The notes beneath the pieces are model-generated. The model was given only the letters and a program-made list of their open reading frames with translations, did not search any database and was not told where the DNA came from. Below are positions 43,777-52,775 of a stretch of DNA of 64,000 bases, one piece after another. A program made the position numbers and the translations under genes. The stretch is from Alistipes sp. Zagget8. GTDB taxonomy: Bacteria > Bacteroidota > Bacteroidia > Bacteroidales > Rikenellaceae. Within the stretch, counting starts at the first letter, position 1, and every line of letters starts with the position of its first letter. The stretch is taken from assembly GCA_001941065.1 (NCBI GenBank), contig MSHJ01000003.1, forward strand, positions 79,038 to 143,037, written 5' to 3'.

Positions 43777-44967
43777 ATGTGTAAAGCGCTGATTATCGGT
43801 GCGGGAGGCGTCGGAACCGTGGTGACCCAGAAGATCGCGGCCAATCCCGTTTTTACGGATGTGATGCTGGCGAGCCGCACCAAATCCAAATGCGACGCCG
43901 TGGCGGCCGCCATCGGCGGCAACCGGGTGAAGACCGCCGAGGTCGATGCCGACAACGTGCCGCAGCTCTGCGAACTGTTCCGTTCGTTCAAACCCGACAT
44001 CGTGGTCAATGTGGCGCTGCCGTATCAGGACTTGACGATTATGGACGCCTGCCTCGAATGCGGCTGCAACTACCTCGACACGGCCAACTACGAGCCCAAG
44101 GACGAGGCGCATTTCGAATACTCGTGGCAGTGGGCCTACCAGGACCGCTTCAAGGCTGCGGGCCTCACGGCGATCCTCGGCTGCGGTTTCGACCCGGGCG
44201 TGACGGCCATTTTCACGGCCTACGCCGCCAAGCACCATTTCGACGAAATCCACTATCTCGACATCGTCGACTGCAATGCCGGCAACCACGGCATGGCTTT
44301 CGCCACGAATTTCAATCCCGAGATCAATATCCGCGAGGTGACCCAGAAGGGTCGTTATTTCGAAAACGGGCAGTGGGTCGTGACCGAGCCGCACGAAATC
44401 CACCGTCCGCTCAACTACCCGGGCATCGGCGAACGCGAATCGTATGTCATCTACCACGAGGAGTTGGAGTCGCTGGTGAAGAACTATCCCACGATCCGGC
44501 GGGCCCGTTTCTGGATGACCTTCGGGCAGGAGTACCTGACGCACCTGCGCGTGATTCAGAACATCGGCATGGCGCGTATTGATCCGATTATCTACAATGG
44601 TGTGGAGATTGTCCCTATTCAGTTCCTCAAGGCGGTGCTTCCCGACCCCAAGTCGCTGGGCGCCAACTACCACGGCCAGACCTCGATCGGCTGCCGCATC
44701 AAGGGCCTGAAGGACGGCAAGGAGCGCACCTACTATATTTATAACAACTGCGACCACGAGCAGGCCTTCAAGGAGACCGGCACGCAGGCCGTGTCGTTCA
44801 CGACGGGCGTTCCGGCTGCACTGGGCGCTTCGATGTGGGCCAAGGGGCTTTGGCGCGGCGCCGGAGTGTTCAACGTCGAGGAGTTCGATCCCGATCCGTT
44901 CCTCGCCGAACTGGGCGAACAGGGACTGCCGTGGCACGAGCTGTTCGATGTGAACCTGGAGGTCTGA
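43777..44967 (+). CDS. Carboxy(nor)spermidine dehydrogenase
   Basis: A 396-residue saccharopine dehydrogenase-like protein: MCKALIIGAGGVGTVVTQKIA Rossmann motif, LDTANYEPKDEAHFEYSWQWAYQDRFKAAGLTAILGCGFDPGVTAIFTAYA. This is the CASDH (carboxynorspermidine synthase) family, which condenses a diamine with aspartate semialdehyde. The partner decarboxylase is at 46352-47482. In Bacteroides this route makes spermidine without S-adenosylmethionine decarboxylase. It ends at a terminator. Confidence 0.92.
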   Translation: MCKALIIGAGGVGTVVTQKIAANPVFTDVMLASRTKSKCDAVAAAIGGNRVKTAEVDADNVPQLCELFRSFKPDIVVNVALPYQDLTIMDACLECGCNYLDTANYEPKDEAHFEYSWQWAYQDRFKAAGLTAILGCGFDPGVTAIFTAYAAKHHFDEIHYLDIVDCNAGNHGMAFATNFNPEINIREVTQKGRYFENGQWVVTEPHEIHRPLNYPGIGERESYVIYHEELESLVKNYPTIRRARFWMTFGQEYLTHLRVIQNIGMARIDPIIYNGVEIVPIQFLKAVLPDPKSLGANYHGQTSIGCRIKGLKDGKERTYYIYNNCDHEQAFKETGTQAVSFTTGVPAALGASMWAKGLWRGAGVFNVEEFDPDPFLAELGEQGLPWHELFDVNLEV

Positions 44968-44983
44968 TTCCCGGTTTTCGAAT

Positions 44984-45022
44984 AAAAAATTGCGGATGCG
45001 GTTTACGTGTCCGCAATTTTTT
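44984..45022 (+). terminator. Terminator after carboxyspermidine dehydrogenase
   Basis: Stem TTGCGGA/TCCGCAA extended by A/T pairs, followed by a T-run. Confidence 0.75.
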
Positions 45023-45023
45023 T

Positions 45024-45031
45024 TATCTTTG
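45024..45031 (+). promoter_or_regulatory. -7 element before 6S-like RNA
   Basis: TATCTTTG directly after the upstream terminator; a transcript from here would run through the candidate 6S RNA to the terminator at 45254-45290. Confidence 0.6.
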
Positions 45032-45083
45032 TCCTGTAACCCAACCTATTCAGCCTATGGTATAACCCAACGAATTTCGATTG

Positions 45084-45290
45084 CGACGCCCGGACATAGG
45101 CGTCGAACATATAAAAGCGCATCGGCTTTTTTTCTTACTCCCGAAAATTGGACACTTTCGCACAACGTAAGGAACAAAGGTTGATGCTCGCGCTGTTTTT
45201 CAGCGTGGGCATTGTCTTATATTCTACGTTGTGGGTCGTCCAATACCCCGGGAGTGGATATAATGATATGTCCACGTTTTTTTATTTATT
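45084..45290 (+). ncRNA. ssrS: Candidate 6S RNA
   Basis: The 338-bp gap between two genes has no protein but folds into one long, interrupted hairpin: ACTCCCG/CGGGAGT (45137-45143 with 45249-45255), TTGGAC/GTCCAA (45148-45153 with 45238-45243), CACAACGTA/TACGTTGTG (45161-45169 with 45225-45233), a central open bubble (45170-45183 opposite 45213-45224) and a terminal stem ATGCTCGCGCTG/CAGCGTGGGCAT (45184-45195 with 45201-45212; one mismatch and one G-T pair). A long hairpin with a central bubble is the 6S RNA plan, which mimics an open promoter and binds RNA polymerase. A hairpin at 45084-45105 lies 5' and a terminator 3'. Exact 5' end uncertain. Confidence 0.65.
45254..45290 (+). terminator. 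Terminator of 6S-like RNA
   Basis: Stem GTGGATAT/ATATGTCCAC with one G-T pair, then a long T-rich tract. Confidence 0.75.
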
Positions 45291-45305
45291 AATCCCATCA
45301 TTCCT

Positions 45306-46106
45306 ATGAAAAGAAATCTTCTGCTTGTATACTGCGTCGTCCTGACGTTGGTCTTTCTCTTTATACCGCTGCTTCATATCCACAATGTCGGCGGCAACAA
45401 CCTCGGGTTCGAATTTTATGTCCGGAACAGCAATGCCGAAGGCGACCATGTCAAGGCATGGGGGTATATGACCTCGTTTTTTGCCTGTATCCTGATTTTC
45501 ATTGCCTTGTTGCTCCGGAGGACAACGGTTGTCAGATGGCTGAGCCCGCTGCTTCTCGTGTCTCCGGTCATGGTACTGGCGAACGTGTCGATGAGCCATC
45601 CCCATGCCAGCAGCTCCGGGGCGGTCGTCTATATCCTTCTGAGCATCGTGTTTTTTATCCTTTGCCTGACGCTCAAATCTTCGGAACGCCCGGCTGAGAA
45701 CAACCTTCCCCGGCCCGATGCAGTCCCGGAATACGATAGCGGCGAAGATGTTGCGCGGAATAAGGGAATCGGCGTATGCGCTTATCTGGGTATTCTGGTA
45801 TTGGTTCCGCTGTTCAGCGGCCGGGGTTCGAAGTTCGCACGATTCCATGCCAATCAGGGGCTGGTGCTTCTGATTGGCACCGTTGCCTGGTTCATCCTGA
45901 AGTCGATTTTGTGGAATCTTTTGGCCATCTGGCTGGTGGCGGCGGATTACGAAACAGGAATGCGATGGCGGCTTCTCATCTTCAACTTACTCTTTACGCT
46001 GGGTTACCTGCTGCTGATTGCCCTGGCGGTGGCAGGAGTTGTCAACGTCCTTCGGGGGCGGGAGAAACGGCTGCTGCTGATCGGGAAAATCCGTCTGCTG
46101 AAATAG
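45306..46106 (+). CDS. Tic20/DUF4870-like membrane protein
   Basis: A 266-residue membrane protein with three N-terminal TM segments (MKRNLLLVYCVVLTLVFLFIPLL...), a polar linker (about 125-150), and a C-terminal DUF4870/Tic20-like domain: NKGIGVCAYLGILVLVPLFSGRGSKFARFHANQGLVLLI, plus two more TMs. Function unknown. It may be read from a promoter hidden in the 6S-like region or by readthrough. Confidence 0.75.
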   Translation: MKRNLLLVYCVVLTLVFLFIPLLHIHNVGGNNLGFEFYVRNSNAEGDHVKAWGYMTSFFACILIFIALLLRRTTVVRWLSPLLLVSPVMVLANVSMSHPHASSSGAVVYILLSIVFFILCLTLKSSERPAENNLPRPDAVPEYDSGEDVARNKGIGVCAYLGILVLVPLFSGRGSKFARFHANQGLVLLIGTVAWFILKSILWNLLAIWLVAADYETGMRWRLLIFNLLFTLGYLLLIALAVAGVVNVLRGREKRLLLIGKIRLLK

Positions 46107-46136
46107 TCCCGTTCTTCGGGCTGAATGTACTCCGTG

Positions 46137-46165
46137 CTCCGGGATCGTCGAGGTCCCGGAGTTTT
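46137..46165 (+). terminator. Terminator of DUF4870-like gene
   Basis: Stem CTCCGGGA/TCCCGGAG with a 9-nt loop then TTTTC. Confidence 0.6.
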
Positions 46166-46241
46166 CATTCGACGAATAGGTATAAATGCGTATTTTCCCG
46201 AAAACCAAGTCCGCTCAGCATGGTTTTCGGGAGGTTTTTAC

Positions 46242-46249
46242 TATTTTTG
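46242..46249 (+). promoter_or_regulatory. -7 element of nspC
   Basis: TATTTTTG about 100 bp upstream of the nspC ATG. Confidence 0.5.
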
Positions 46250-46351
46250 CAACTGTTTTGGACGTTTTCGCTGAGCGAGGGCAGAGCCGGGCTTGCCCGG
46301 ATTATGCCGAGCGGAGAAAACGAAGGATGAAATCCAACTAAAAACAATTCG

Positions 46352-47482
46352 ATGATTGACTTTCTGAAACTGCCTTCGCCGTGCTACGTTCTCGACGAGG
46401 AACTGCTGGACCGGAATCTGGCTACTGTCGACCGCGTGCGCCGGGAATCGGGCGCCGAAATTATCGTGGCCCTGAAGGCATGCGCCATGTGGAGTATCTT
46501 TCCCGAACTGGCGCAGCACTCCGACGGTGCGACTGCAAGTTCCGCTGCCGAGGCTCGTCTGGTTTTCGAGGAGTTCGGAAAGCCCGCCCACACCTATGCC
46601 CCGACCTATACGGACCGCAATATCGACGAGATACTGCGATGTAGCGACCATATCACCTTCAATTCCGTCTCCCAGTTCGAACGCTTCGGCCAGCGGGCGC
46701 TTATCAGCGGCCTGTCGTGCGGCCTGCGGATTAACCCGCAGTATTCGCCCGTCGAGACGGACCTCTATAACCCCTGTGTCCCCGGCTCGCGGCTGGGCGT
46801 CACGGCCGACGAACTCCCGGAACTCCCGGCGGGTGTCGAGGGACTGCATTTCCACGTCCTTTGCGAATCGCGCCCCGAGCACCTGCGGCTGGCTTTGGAG
46901 GCTGTCGAAAAGCATTTCGGACATTTCCTCGATCGGATAAAATGGCTCAATATGGGCGGCGGCCACCTGATGACCGCCTCGTGGTACGACTGCGACGCTC
47001 TGATCGCCCTCCTTCGGGAGTTCAAGTCCCGGCATCCGCATCTGCGGCTGATTCTCGAACCCGGCAGCGCCTTTACGTGGCGCACGGGCTATCTGGTTTC
47101 GACGGTCGAGGACATCGTCGAGAACGGCGGGGTGTATACGGCGATGCTCGACGTGTCGTTCGCCTGCCACATGCCCGACTGCCTCGAAATGCCCTATAAA
47201 CCGGCCATCGTCGGGGCGCACGATCCCGCCGACGGCGAAAAACGCTGGCGCATGGGCGGCACGAGCTGCCTGGCGGGCGATTACTGCGGCGACTGGGCCT
47301 TCGACCACGATCTGAAGGTGGGGGAGTGCATCGTCTTCGAGGACATGATCCATTACACGATGGTCAAGACCACGCTGTTCAACGGTGTCCAGCACCCCGC
47401 AATCGTCATCGCGCGCCGCGACGGACGTATCGACGTCATCCGCGAGTTCGGCTATGAAGATTTCAGAAACCGCATGTCGTAA
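46352..47482 (+). CDS. nspC: Carboxynorspermidine decarboxylase
   Basis: A 376-residue PLP-dependent alanine racemase-fold decarboxylase: PCYVLDEELLDRNL, VALKACAMWSIF (PLP lysine in ALKA), LHFHVLCES, LNMGGGHLMTASWYD and LILEPGSAFTW, DVSFACHMPDCLE. It decarboxylates carboxy(nor)spermidine made by the dehydrogenase at 43777-44967. It is followed by the cysteate synthase gene after 20 bp, so the two may be co-transcribed. Confidence 0.95.
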   Translation: MIDFLKLPSPCYVLDEELLDRNLATVDRVRRESGAEIIVALKACAMWSIFPELAQHSDGATASSAAEARLVFEEFGKPAHTYAPTYTDRNIDEILRCSDHITFNSVSQFERFGQRALISGLSCGLRINPQYSPVETDLYNPCVPGSRLGVTADELPELPAGVEGLHFHVLCESRPEHLRLALEAVEKHFGHFLDRIKWLNMGGGHLMTASWYDCDALIALLREFKSRHPHLRLILEPGSAFTWRTGYLVSTVEDIVENGGVYTAMLDVSFACHMPDCLEMPYKPAIVGAHDPADGEKRWRMGGTSCLAGDYCGDWAFDHDLKVGECIVFEDMIHYTMVKTTLFNGVQHPAIVIARRDGRIDVIREFGYEDFRNRMS

Positions 47483-47502
47483 AACAATACAAACAACGAT
47501 AA

Positions 47503-48795
47503 ATGAAAGATTTTACACCTACTTCCTACACTTTGGAGTGTGTCGCCACGGGGCGCGAATTCGAGGACACCGGCTGGATGCTTGCCGATCCGCAGTACAA
47601 GGAGCCGTCGCTCATCCGTGCCAAATACGCCAGCAAACAGCTCGACGTGAAACCCGCCGACTGGGGCCTCTACCGTTTTGCGGACTGGATGCCCGTGCGT
47701 CGCATCCTCAAAGGCTCGTCGGCCCCCGTGACCTACAAGAGCAAGGGACTGGCCGAACACCTCGGGCTGGAGAACCTCTGGATCACCTTCAACGGCTGGT
47801 ATCCGGCTATCGGGGCCACGATGTCTACCTGTTCGTTCAAGGAGACCGAGGCCTACTCGGTCTGCGGCCGCGCCGCTGCCGACGAGCAGCGTGTACTGGT
47901 GGTCGCTTCGGCGGGAAATACGGCCCGCGCCTTCGCCAAGGTCTGCTCCGACAACAACATCAAACTGCTGCTGTCGGTTCCCTACGACAATATCGACGCG
48001 CTGTGGTTCGACGAGCCGCTGAACCCTTGCGTGAAGCTCATTTCGTGCGATAAGGGCGGCGACTATTTCGACGCCATCTACCTGAGCGACCTGGCGCTGA
48101 AGGGCCCGGGCTTCTATGCCGAGGGCGGAGCCAAAAACATCGCCCGCCGCGACGGCATGGCCTGCACGGTTCTTTCGGCCGTGACGACCATCGGCCGCAT
48201 TCCCGACTACTATTTCCAGGCCGTGGGCAGCGGCACGGGCGCCATCGCCGCCTGGGAGGCTAATATGCGCCTTATCGAAGACGGCCGTTTCGGCACGAAC
48301 ACCATGAAGATCATGGTGTCGCAGAATGCACCGTTCGTCCCGATGTACGACGCCTGGCGGGCCGATTCGCGCAAAATGCTGCCCTACGACGCCGACAAGG
48401 CCCGCCGCGATGCGGAGATTATCGATGCCAAGGTGCTGTCGAACCGCCGTCCGCCCTACGCCATCGCCGGCGGACTCTACGACGCGCTGAAAGCTTCCGG
48501 CGGCGAGTTCTTCGTGGCCACGAATGCTATGGCCCGCAAGGCCCGCAAGCTCTTCCACGACCTCGAGGGTGTCGACATCTACTCGGCGGCGGGCGTCGCC
48601 ACGGCGTCGCTCATCAATGCCGTTGCCGCCGGAAAGATCGAGAAGGACGCCACCGTCATGCTCAACATCACGGGCGGCGGCGAGGAGCATTTTAAGGAGG
48701 GCAAGGAGCTCTGGTACCTCAAGCCGAGCCACGTCTTTCCGCTCGAACCCGATGCGGACAACGTCGTGGAGACGGTCGAGGCGCTGTTCAACTGA
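47503..48795 (+). CDS. Cysteate synthase
   Basis: A 430-residue PLP enzyme of the threonine synthase fold: APVTYKSKGLAEHLGLENLW (lysine), SAGNTARAFAKVC (phosphate-binding loop), AVGSGTGAIAAWEANMRL and TGGGEEHFKEG. This fits the cysteate synthase family, which makes L-cysteate from O-phosphoserine and sulfite. In Alistipes and relatives cysteate is the head group of sulfonolipids (capnine, sulfobacin). A threonine-synthase paralogue of other function cannot be fully excluded. It ends at a strong terminator. Confidence 0.85.
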   Translation: MKDFTPTSYTLECVATGREFEDTGWMLADPQYKEPSLIRAKYASKQLDVKPADWGLYRFADWMPVRRILKGSSAPVTYKSKGLAEHLGLENLWITFNGWYPAIGATMSTCSFKETEAYSVCGRAAADEQRVLVVASAGNTARAFAKVCSDNNIKLLLSVPYDNIDALWFDEPLNPCVKLISCDKGGDYFDAIYLSDLALKGPGFYAEGGAKNIARRDGMACTVLSAVTTIGRIPDYYFQAVGSGTGAIAAWEANMRLIEDGRFGTNTMKIMVSQNAPFVPMYDAWRADSRKMLPYDADKARRDAEIIDAKVLSNRRPPYAIAGGLYDALKASGGEFFVATNAMARKARKLFHDLEGVDIYSAAGVATASLINAVAAGKIEKDATVMLNITGGGEEHFKEGKELWYLKPSHVFPLEPDADNVVETVEALFN

Positions 48796-48835
48796 TTATT
48801 TCGATGATTCGCCTGTCTTGCAGGCGTTCCGATAC

Positions 48836-48892
48836 CTGCGGTTTGAACTCGGGGGCCCTGCAGCCGGACCCGGTTCAGACCGCAGTTTTTTT
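48836..48892 (+). terminator. Terminator of cysteate synthase gene
   Basis: Long imperfect stem CTGCGGT...ACCGCAG, followed by seven T. Confidence 0.8.
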
Positions 48893-48916
48893 ATCTTTAA
48901 CCCAAATTTCAAACAC

Positions 48917-50899
48917 ATGGAAAACATCCAAGCAAAGCAGTACCCCTGCTTCAAGCGTTGGAACCGCAAGGGCTGGTCGGTCTTTGCGAGTCTCCGCCGC
49001 TACGTGACTATCGGGGTCCTCTCTGCCGGGATGTCGATCCTGCTGCTTGCGACGCAAGGTGCGTCCGCGCAGACTGCCGACACGGCCGCCGTCCTCAGGA
49101 CGCTGCGGATCCGGGAGGTCGGCGTCACCGGGAGCCAGACGGCTCCCACGCGCAACGCCCAGTCGCACACCCCGCTTTTCGACCGGAAAGCCCAGGCCCC
49201 GGCGCCTGTCCAGACACTGGAAGCCGCCCTGCGCCTTGCGCCTTCGGTCGATGTCCGCGAACGCGGAGGCAAGGGGACGCAGGCCGACATCTTCATCCGG
49301 GGAGGCTCTTTCGACCAGACCATGGTCCTTCTCAACGGCATCGATTTCACCGACGCCCGCACCGGACACCAGTCCCACGCGCTGCCCGTCGATCTCGACT
49401 GCATTTCGTCCGTCGAACTGATCGACGGCGTGCCCGGCGTCGGCGCCTATGCCGGAGCGGTGAATGTCCGCACTGCGCCGCTGCGCCCGACTTACCTGCG
49501 TTTCGAAGGTTCGGGCGGCCAGTACGGCTATGCCTACGGGAACCTTTCGGGTGCAGTTACCTCGGGCCGCTTCTCGGTGCTCGGCGCGGCTTCGTACCGC
49601 CGCAGCGACGGCTACCGGCACAACACCGACTTTTCCAATTACAACGCTTTCGTGCGTGCGACCTGCGACGGCGGGCGTGCCGGGTTTTTCGACCTGCAGG
49701 CCGGGTGGCAGGACCGGGATTTCGGTTCCAACGGCTTTTATGCCGCCTACAACCCCGACCAGTGGGAGCACACCGCCACGGCGCTGGCATCGCTGCGGTG
49801 GCTGAAGACCGCGGGCCGCTTTTCGCTGGGGGCCGCCGTGAGCTACCGCAAGAATTTCGACCGTTACGACTGGACGCGCGGCACGGCCATGAACCGCCAC
49901 AACACGGACAACGCCGGAGCGAAGGCGTGGGCCGACTGCGACTGGGCGGCGGGCGTGACCTCGCTGGGCGGCGACTGGGCCTTCAACCATATTTACAGCA
50001 CGAATCTCGGCGAAAAACTCGCGGTTCCCGAAGGGCACTACACCCACGCCAAGGCACGCCACACGGGCAACCTCTGGCTCCGGCATGCGAAGACGTGGCG
50101 GCATTTCGACGCGGCGGCTTCGGCGGGCGTGAGCCTCACGCCTTATGGTACGTCAGCGTTGTGGAGCCTCTCGGCCGGGTGGACGCCCGCCGACGGCCTG
50201 CGCATCGGGGCCGGGGTGTGGCAGTCGATGCGCCTGCCGACCTTCACGGACCTCTACTACACCTCTCCGGCACAGATCAACAACCTCGACCTCACGCCGG
50301 AACACGCTGTGACATACCGCATAGGAGTCGATTACTTAAAGCATCGCTGGAACATCTCGGCGCAGGTTTACTACCGCTCCGGACGCGACATTATCGACTG
50401 GGTGTGGCGCGAAGATATGGGTGACAAATGGCATTCCGAGCAGACGAGCCGCCTCGACACCTTCGGGGCCGAACTTTCGGGCGGCTACACGGCTCCGGAG
50501 GGTTTCCTGCGCCGCGTTACGCTCTCCTACGGCTATATCACGACCGACCGGAATGCGAATGTCGTGGCCAGGAGCGCCATGGATTTCATGCGTCACAAGG
50601 CCTCGCTGGCCGTGGAGGTGCATTTCCTGCGGCGGATGTCGCTTGCGCTGACCGGCTCGGCCTATGACCGCAACGGCAGCTATACGTACTATCCCGAGCC
50701 GGGCAATGCCTCCGTCTCCGAGGTGCGCGGCTATAAGCCCTATTTCCTGCTCGACGGACGCCTCCAGTGGGAAAAGGGCATTTGCCGCTTGTACGTCGAT
50801 GCCGCGAACATCACCGATGCACGTTACTGCGACATCGGCGGCATCCCCCTGCCGGGCTTCTGGTGTACGGGCGGTGTGGTGCTGACCATCGGCAGGTGA
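48917..50899 (+). CDS. TonB-dependent receptor
   Basis: A 660-residue outer-membrane receptor with a long signal sequence (TM at about 28-48, ending ASAQT). The plug is at about 85-190 (FIRGGSFDQTMVLLNGIDFTDARTGHQSHALPVDLDCISSVELIDGVPGVGAYAGAVNV), then a beta-barrel to the C-terminus (GGVVLTIGR). It is shorter than SusC-type receptors and has no SusD partner, more like siderophore/cobalamin receptors. No cobalamin riboswitch is visible upstream. Ligand unknown. The ATG at 48917 is chosen since upstream codons lie in the terminator of the previous gene. Confidence 0.9.
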   Translation: MENIQAKQYPCFKRWNRKGWSVFASLRRYVTIGVLSAGMSILLLATQGASAQTADTAAVLRTLRIREVGVTGSQTAPTRNAQSHTPLFDRKAQAPAPVQTLEAALRLAPSVDVRERGGKGTQADIFIRGGSFDQTMVLLNGIDFTDARTGHQSHALPVDLDCISSVELIDGVPGVGAYAGAVNVRTAPLRPTYLRFEGSGGQYGYAYGNLSGAVTSGRFSVLGAASYRRSDGYRHNTDFSNYNAFVRATCDGGRAGFFDLQAGWQDRDFGSNGFYAAYNPDQWEHTATALASLRWLKTAGRFSLGAAVSYRKNFDRYDWTRGTAMNRHNTDNAGAKAWADCDWAAGVTSLGGDWAFNHIYSTNLGEKLAVPEGHYTHAKARHTGNLWLRHAKTWRHFDAAASAGVSLTPYGTSALWSLSAGWTPADGLRIGAGVWQSMRLPTFTDLYYTSPAQINNLDLTPEHAVTYRIGVDYLKHRWNISAQVYYRSGRDIIDWVWREDMGDKWHSEQTSRLDTFGAELSGGYTAPEGFLRRVTLSYGYITTDRNANVVARSAMDFMRHKASLAVEVHFLRRMSLALTGSAYDRNGSYTYYPEPGNASVSEVRGYKPYFLLDGRLQWEKGICRLYVDAANITDARYCDIGGIPLPGFWCTGGVVLTIGR

Positions 50900-50944
50900 T
50901 CCTCTCCGGGAGCGGACCGCGCTCCCTGTCCGGCTGCAATCAGG

Positions 50945-50980
50945 GGTCCGGTGCATCGTGCACCGGACCTTCCTGTTTTT
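50945..50980 (+). terminator. Terminator of TonB receptor gene
   Basis: Perfect 11-bp stem GGTCCGGTGCA and complement with TCG loop, followed by a T-run. Confidence 0.88.
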
Positions 50981-51035
50981 TGGTGAAAAGGGCCTTTTTT
51001 GTTACGATTCTATCGGAAAATTCCCGAATGTTTTT

Positions 51036-51043
51036 TACCTTTG
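51036..51043 (+). promoter_or_regulatory. -7 element of hut operon
   Basis: TACCTTTG 29 bp upstream of the ftcD ATG. Confidence 0.65.
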
Positions 51044-51072
51044 AAGTATAAGAACTCCAAAGCAACGATTCT

Positions 51073-52770
51073 ATGACAAACCGAATCATCGAGTGCGTCC
51101 CCAATTTCAGCGAAGGGCGCGATAAGCATGTAATCGGGCAGATTACCGCCGCCATCGAGGCGTCAGGGGGTGTGAAACTGCTGGACGTGGACCCCGGCGA
51201 GGCGACCAACCGCACGGTCGTCACCTTCGTCGGCGATCCCGAAGCGGTCGTGGAGGCCGCTTTCGCGGGGGTGAAGCGGGCCGCCGAACTGATCGACATG
51301 CGCCGCCACAAGGGTGCGCATCCCCGCATGGGGGCCACTGACGTGCTGCCGCTGATCCCGATTGCGGGCGTCACGCTCGAAGAGTGCGCCGCACTGGCCC
51401 GCAGGCTGGCTGAGCGGATTGCCACCGAACTGCGCATCCCGACCTACTGTTACGAAGCCGCTGCCTTTACTCCCGAACGGAAAAACCTCGCGGTCTGCCG
51501 TGCCGGGGAGTATGAAGCGCTACCCGAAAAACTGGCCCATAAGGAGTCTGCACCCGATTTCGGGGCCCGGCCTTTCGACGAAAGCGTGGCCCGCACGGGC
51601 GCCACGACCGTCGGGGCCCGCGATTTCCTGATTGCCGTGAATTTCAACCTGAACACCACCTCCACGCGCCGCGCCAATGCCATCGCCTTCGATGTGCGCG
51701 AAAAGGGGCGTCCCGTGCGCGAGGGCGGTTCCCCCGTGGGCAAGGTGGTGAAGGACGCCGCCGGAAATCCCCTGATGCAGCCCGGAACGCTGAAGGCCAC
51801 GAAGGCCATTGGCTGGTTCATTGAAGAATACGGCATCGCGCAGGTCTCGATGAACATCACCGACCTGGCCGTGACGCCGCTGCACGTCGCTTTCGACGAG
51901 GTGTGCCGCAAGGCGGATGCCCGCGGCGTGCGGGTCACGGGCACGGAGATCGTGGGGCTGGTTCCGAAACGGGCTCTGGTCGAGGCGGGCAAATACTTTT
52001 TGAAAAAACAATGCCGTTCGACGGGTATCGCCGAGGAGGAGATCGTCCGCATCGCCGTGAAATCGATGGGGTTGGACGACCTGAAACCCTTCAACCCCGC
52101 CGAAAAGGTGATCGAATATCTGCTTGAAGCGGAGGTTGAACAAAAGCGGCTTATCGACATGACCTGCAAGGCGTTCGCCGAGGAGACGGCGAGCGAATCG
52201 CCCGCTCCGGGCGGCGGCTCGATCGCGGCCTATATGGGTGCGCTGGGGGCGGCCCTCGGGACGATGGTCGCCAACCTTTCGTCGCACAAGGCAGGGTGGG
52301 ACGACCGCTGGAAGGAGTTTTCCGACTGGGCCGAAAAAGGACAGGCGGTGCTCACAGAGCTCCTGCTCTTGGTGGACGAGGACACCGCGGCGTTCAACCG
52401 CATCATGGCGGTCTTCGCGATGCCCAAGTCCACCGACGAGGAGAAGGCGGCTCGCAGCGCCGCGCTGCAGGAGGCGACGCTCTATGCCACGGAGGTGCCC
52501 CTGCGGACGATGAAAGCCGCGTCGCGGGTTTTCGAAATCGTGCGGGCGATGGCCGCCGAAGGCAATCCCAACTCGGTTTCCGATGCGGGAGTGGGGGCTT
52601 TGGCCGCCCGCAGCGCCGTGCTGGGGGCCTGCCTCAATGTGAAGATCAACGCCGCAGGGCTGAAAGACCGTGCGAAAGCCGATGCGCTCGTCGGCGAGGC
52701 CGATGCGCTGGCCGCCGAAGCCGTGCGCCTCGAAGCCGAGGTGCTGAACATAGTGGAGAGTAAAATTTAA
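51073..52770 (+). CDS. ftcD: Glutamate formimidoyltransferase/cyclodeaminase
   Basis: A 565-residue bifunctional enzyme. Residues 1 to about 310 are the formiminotransferase (MTNRIIECVPNFSEGRD, DPGEATNRTVVTFVG, MRRHKGAHPRMGATDVLPLIPI). From about 360 is the formimidotetrahydrofolate cyclodeaminase (SPAPGGGSIAAYMGALGAALGTMVANLS). It takes formimino-glutamate, the product of HutI, to glutamate and 5,10-methenyl-THF, so histidine carbon enters the folate pool. First gene of the operon; hutU follows after 5 bp. Confidence 0.96.
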   Translation: MTNRIIECVPNFSEGRDKHVIGQITAAIEASGGVKLLDVDPGEATNRTVVTFVGDPEAVVEAAFAGVKRAAELIDMRRHKGAHPRMGATDVLPLIPIAGVTLEECAALARRLAERIATELRIPTYCYEAAAFTPERKNLAVCRAGEYEALPEKLAHKESAPDFGARPFDESVARTGATTVGARDFLIAVNFNLNTTSTRRANAIAFDVREKGRPVREGGSPVGKVVKDAAGNPLMQPGTLKATKAIGWFIEEYGIAQVSMNITDLAVTPLHVAFDEVCRKADARGVRVTGTEIVGLVPKRALVEAGKYFLKKQCRSTGIAEEEIVRIAVKSMGLDDLKPFNPAEKVIEYLLEAEVEQKRLIDMTCKAFAEETASESPAPGGGSIAAYMGALGAALGTMVANLSSHKAGWDDRWKEFSDWAEKGQAVLTELLLLVDEDTAAFNRIMAVFAMPKSTDEEKAARSAALQEATLYATEVPLRTMKAASRVFEIVRAMAAEGNPNSVSDAGVGALAARSAVLGACLNVKINAAGLKDRAKADALVGEADALAAEAVRLEAEVLNIVESKI

Positions 52771-52775
52771 GCGAT

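Noticed and set aside
48796..48916. Cobalamin riboswitch upstream of the TonB receptor
   Set aside because: The structure there is a simple long hairpin with T-run, i.e. a terminator; no B12-box-like conserved core is visible.
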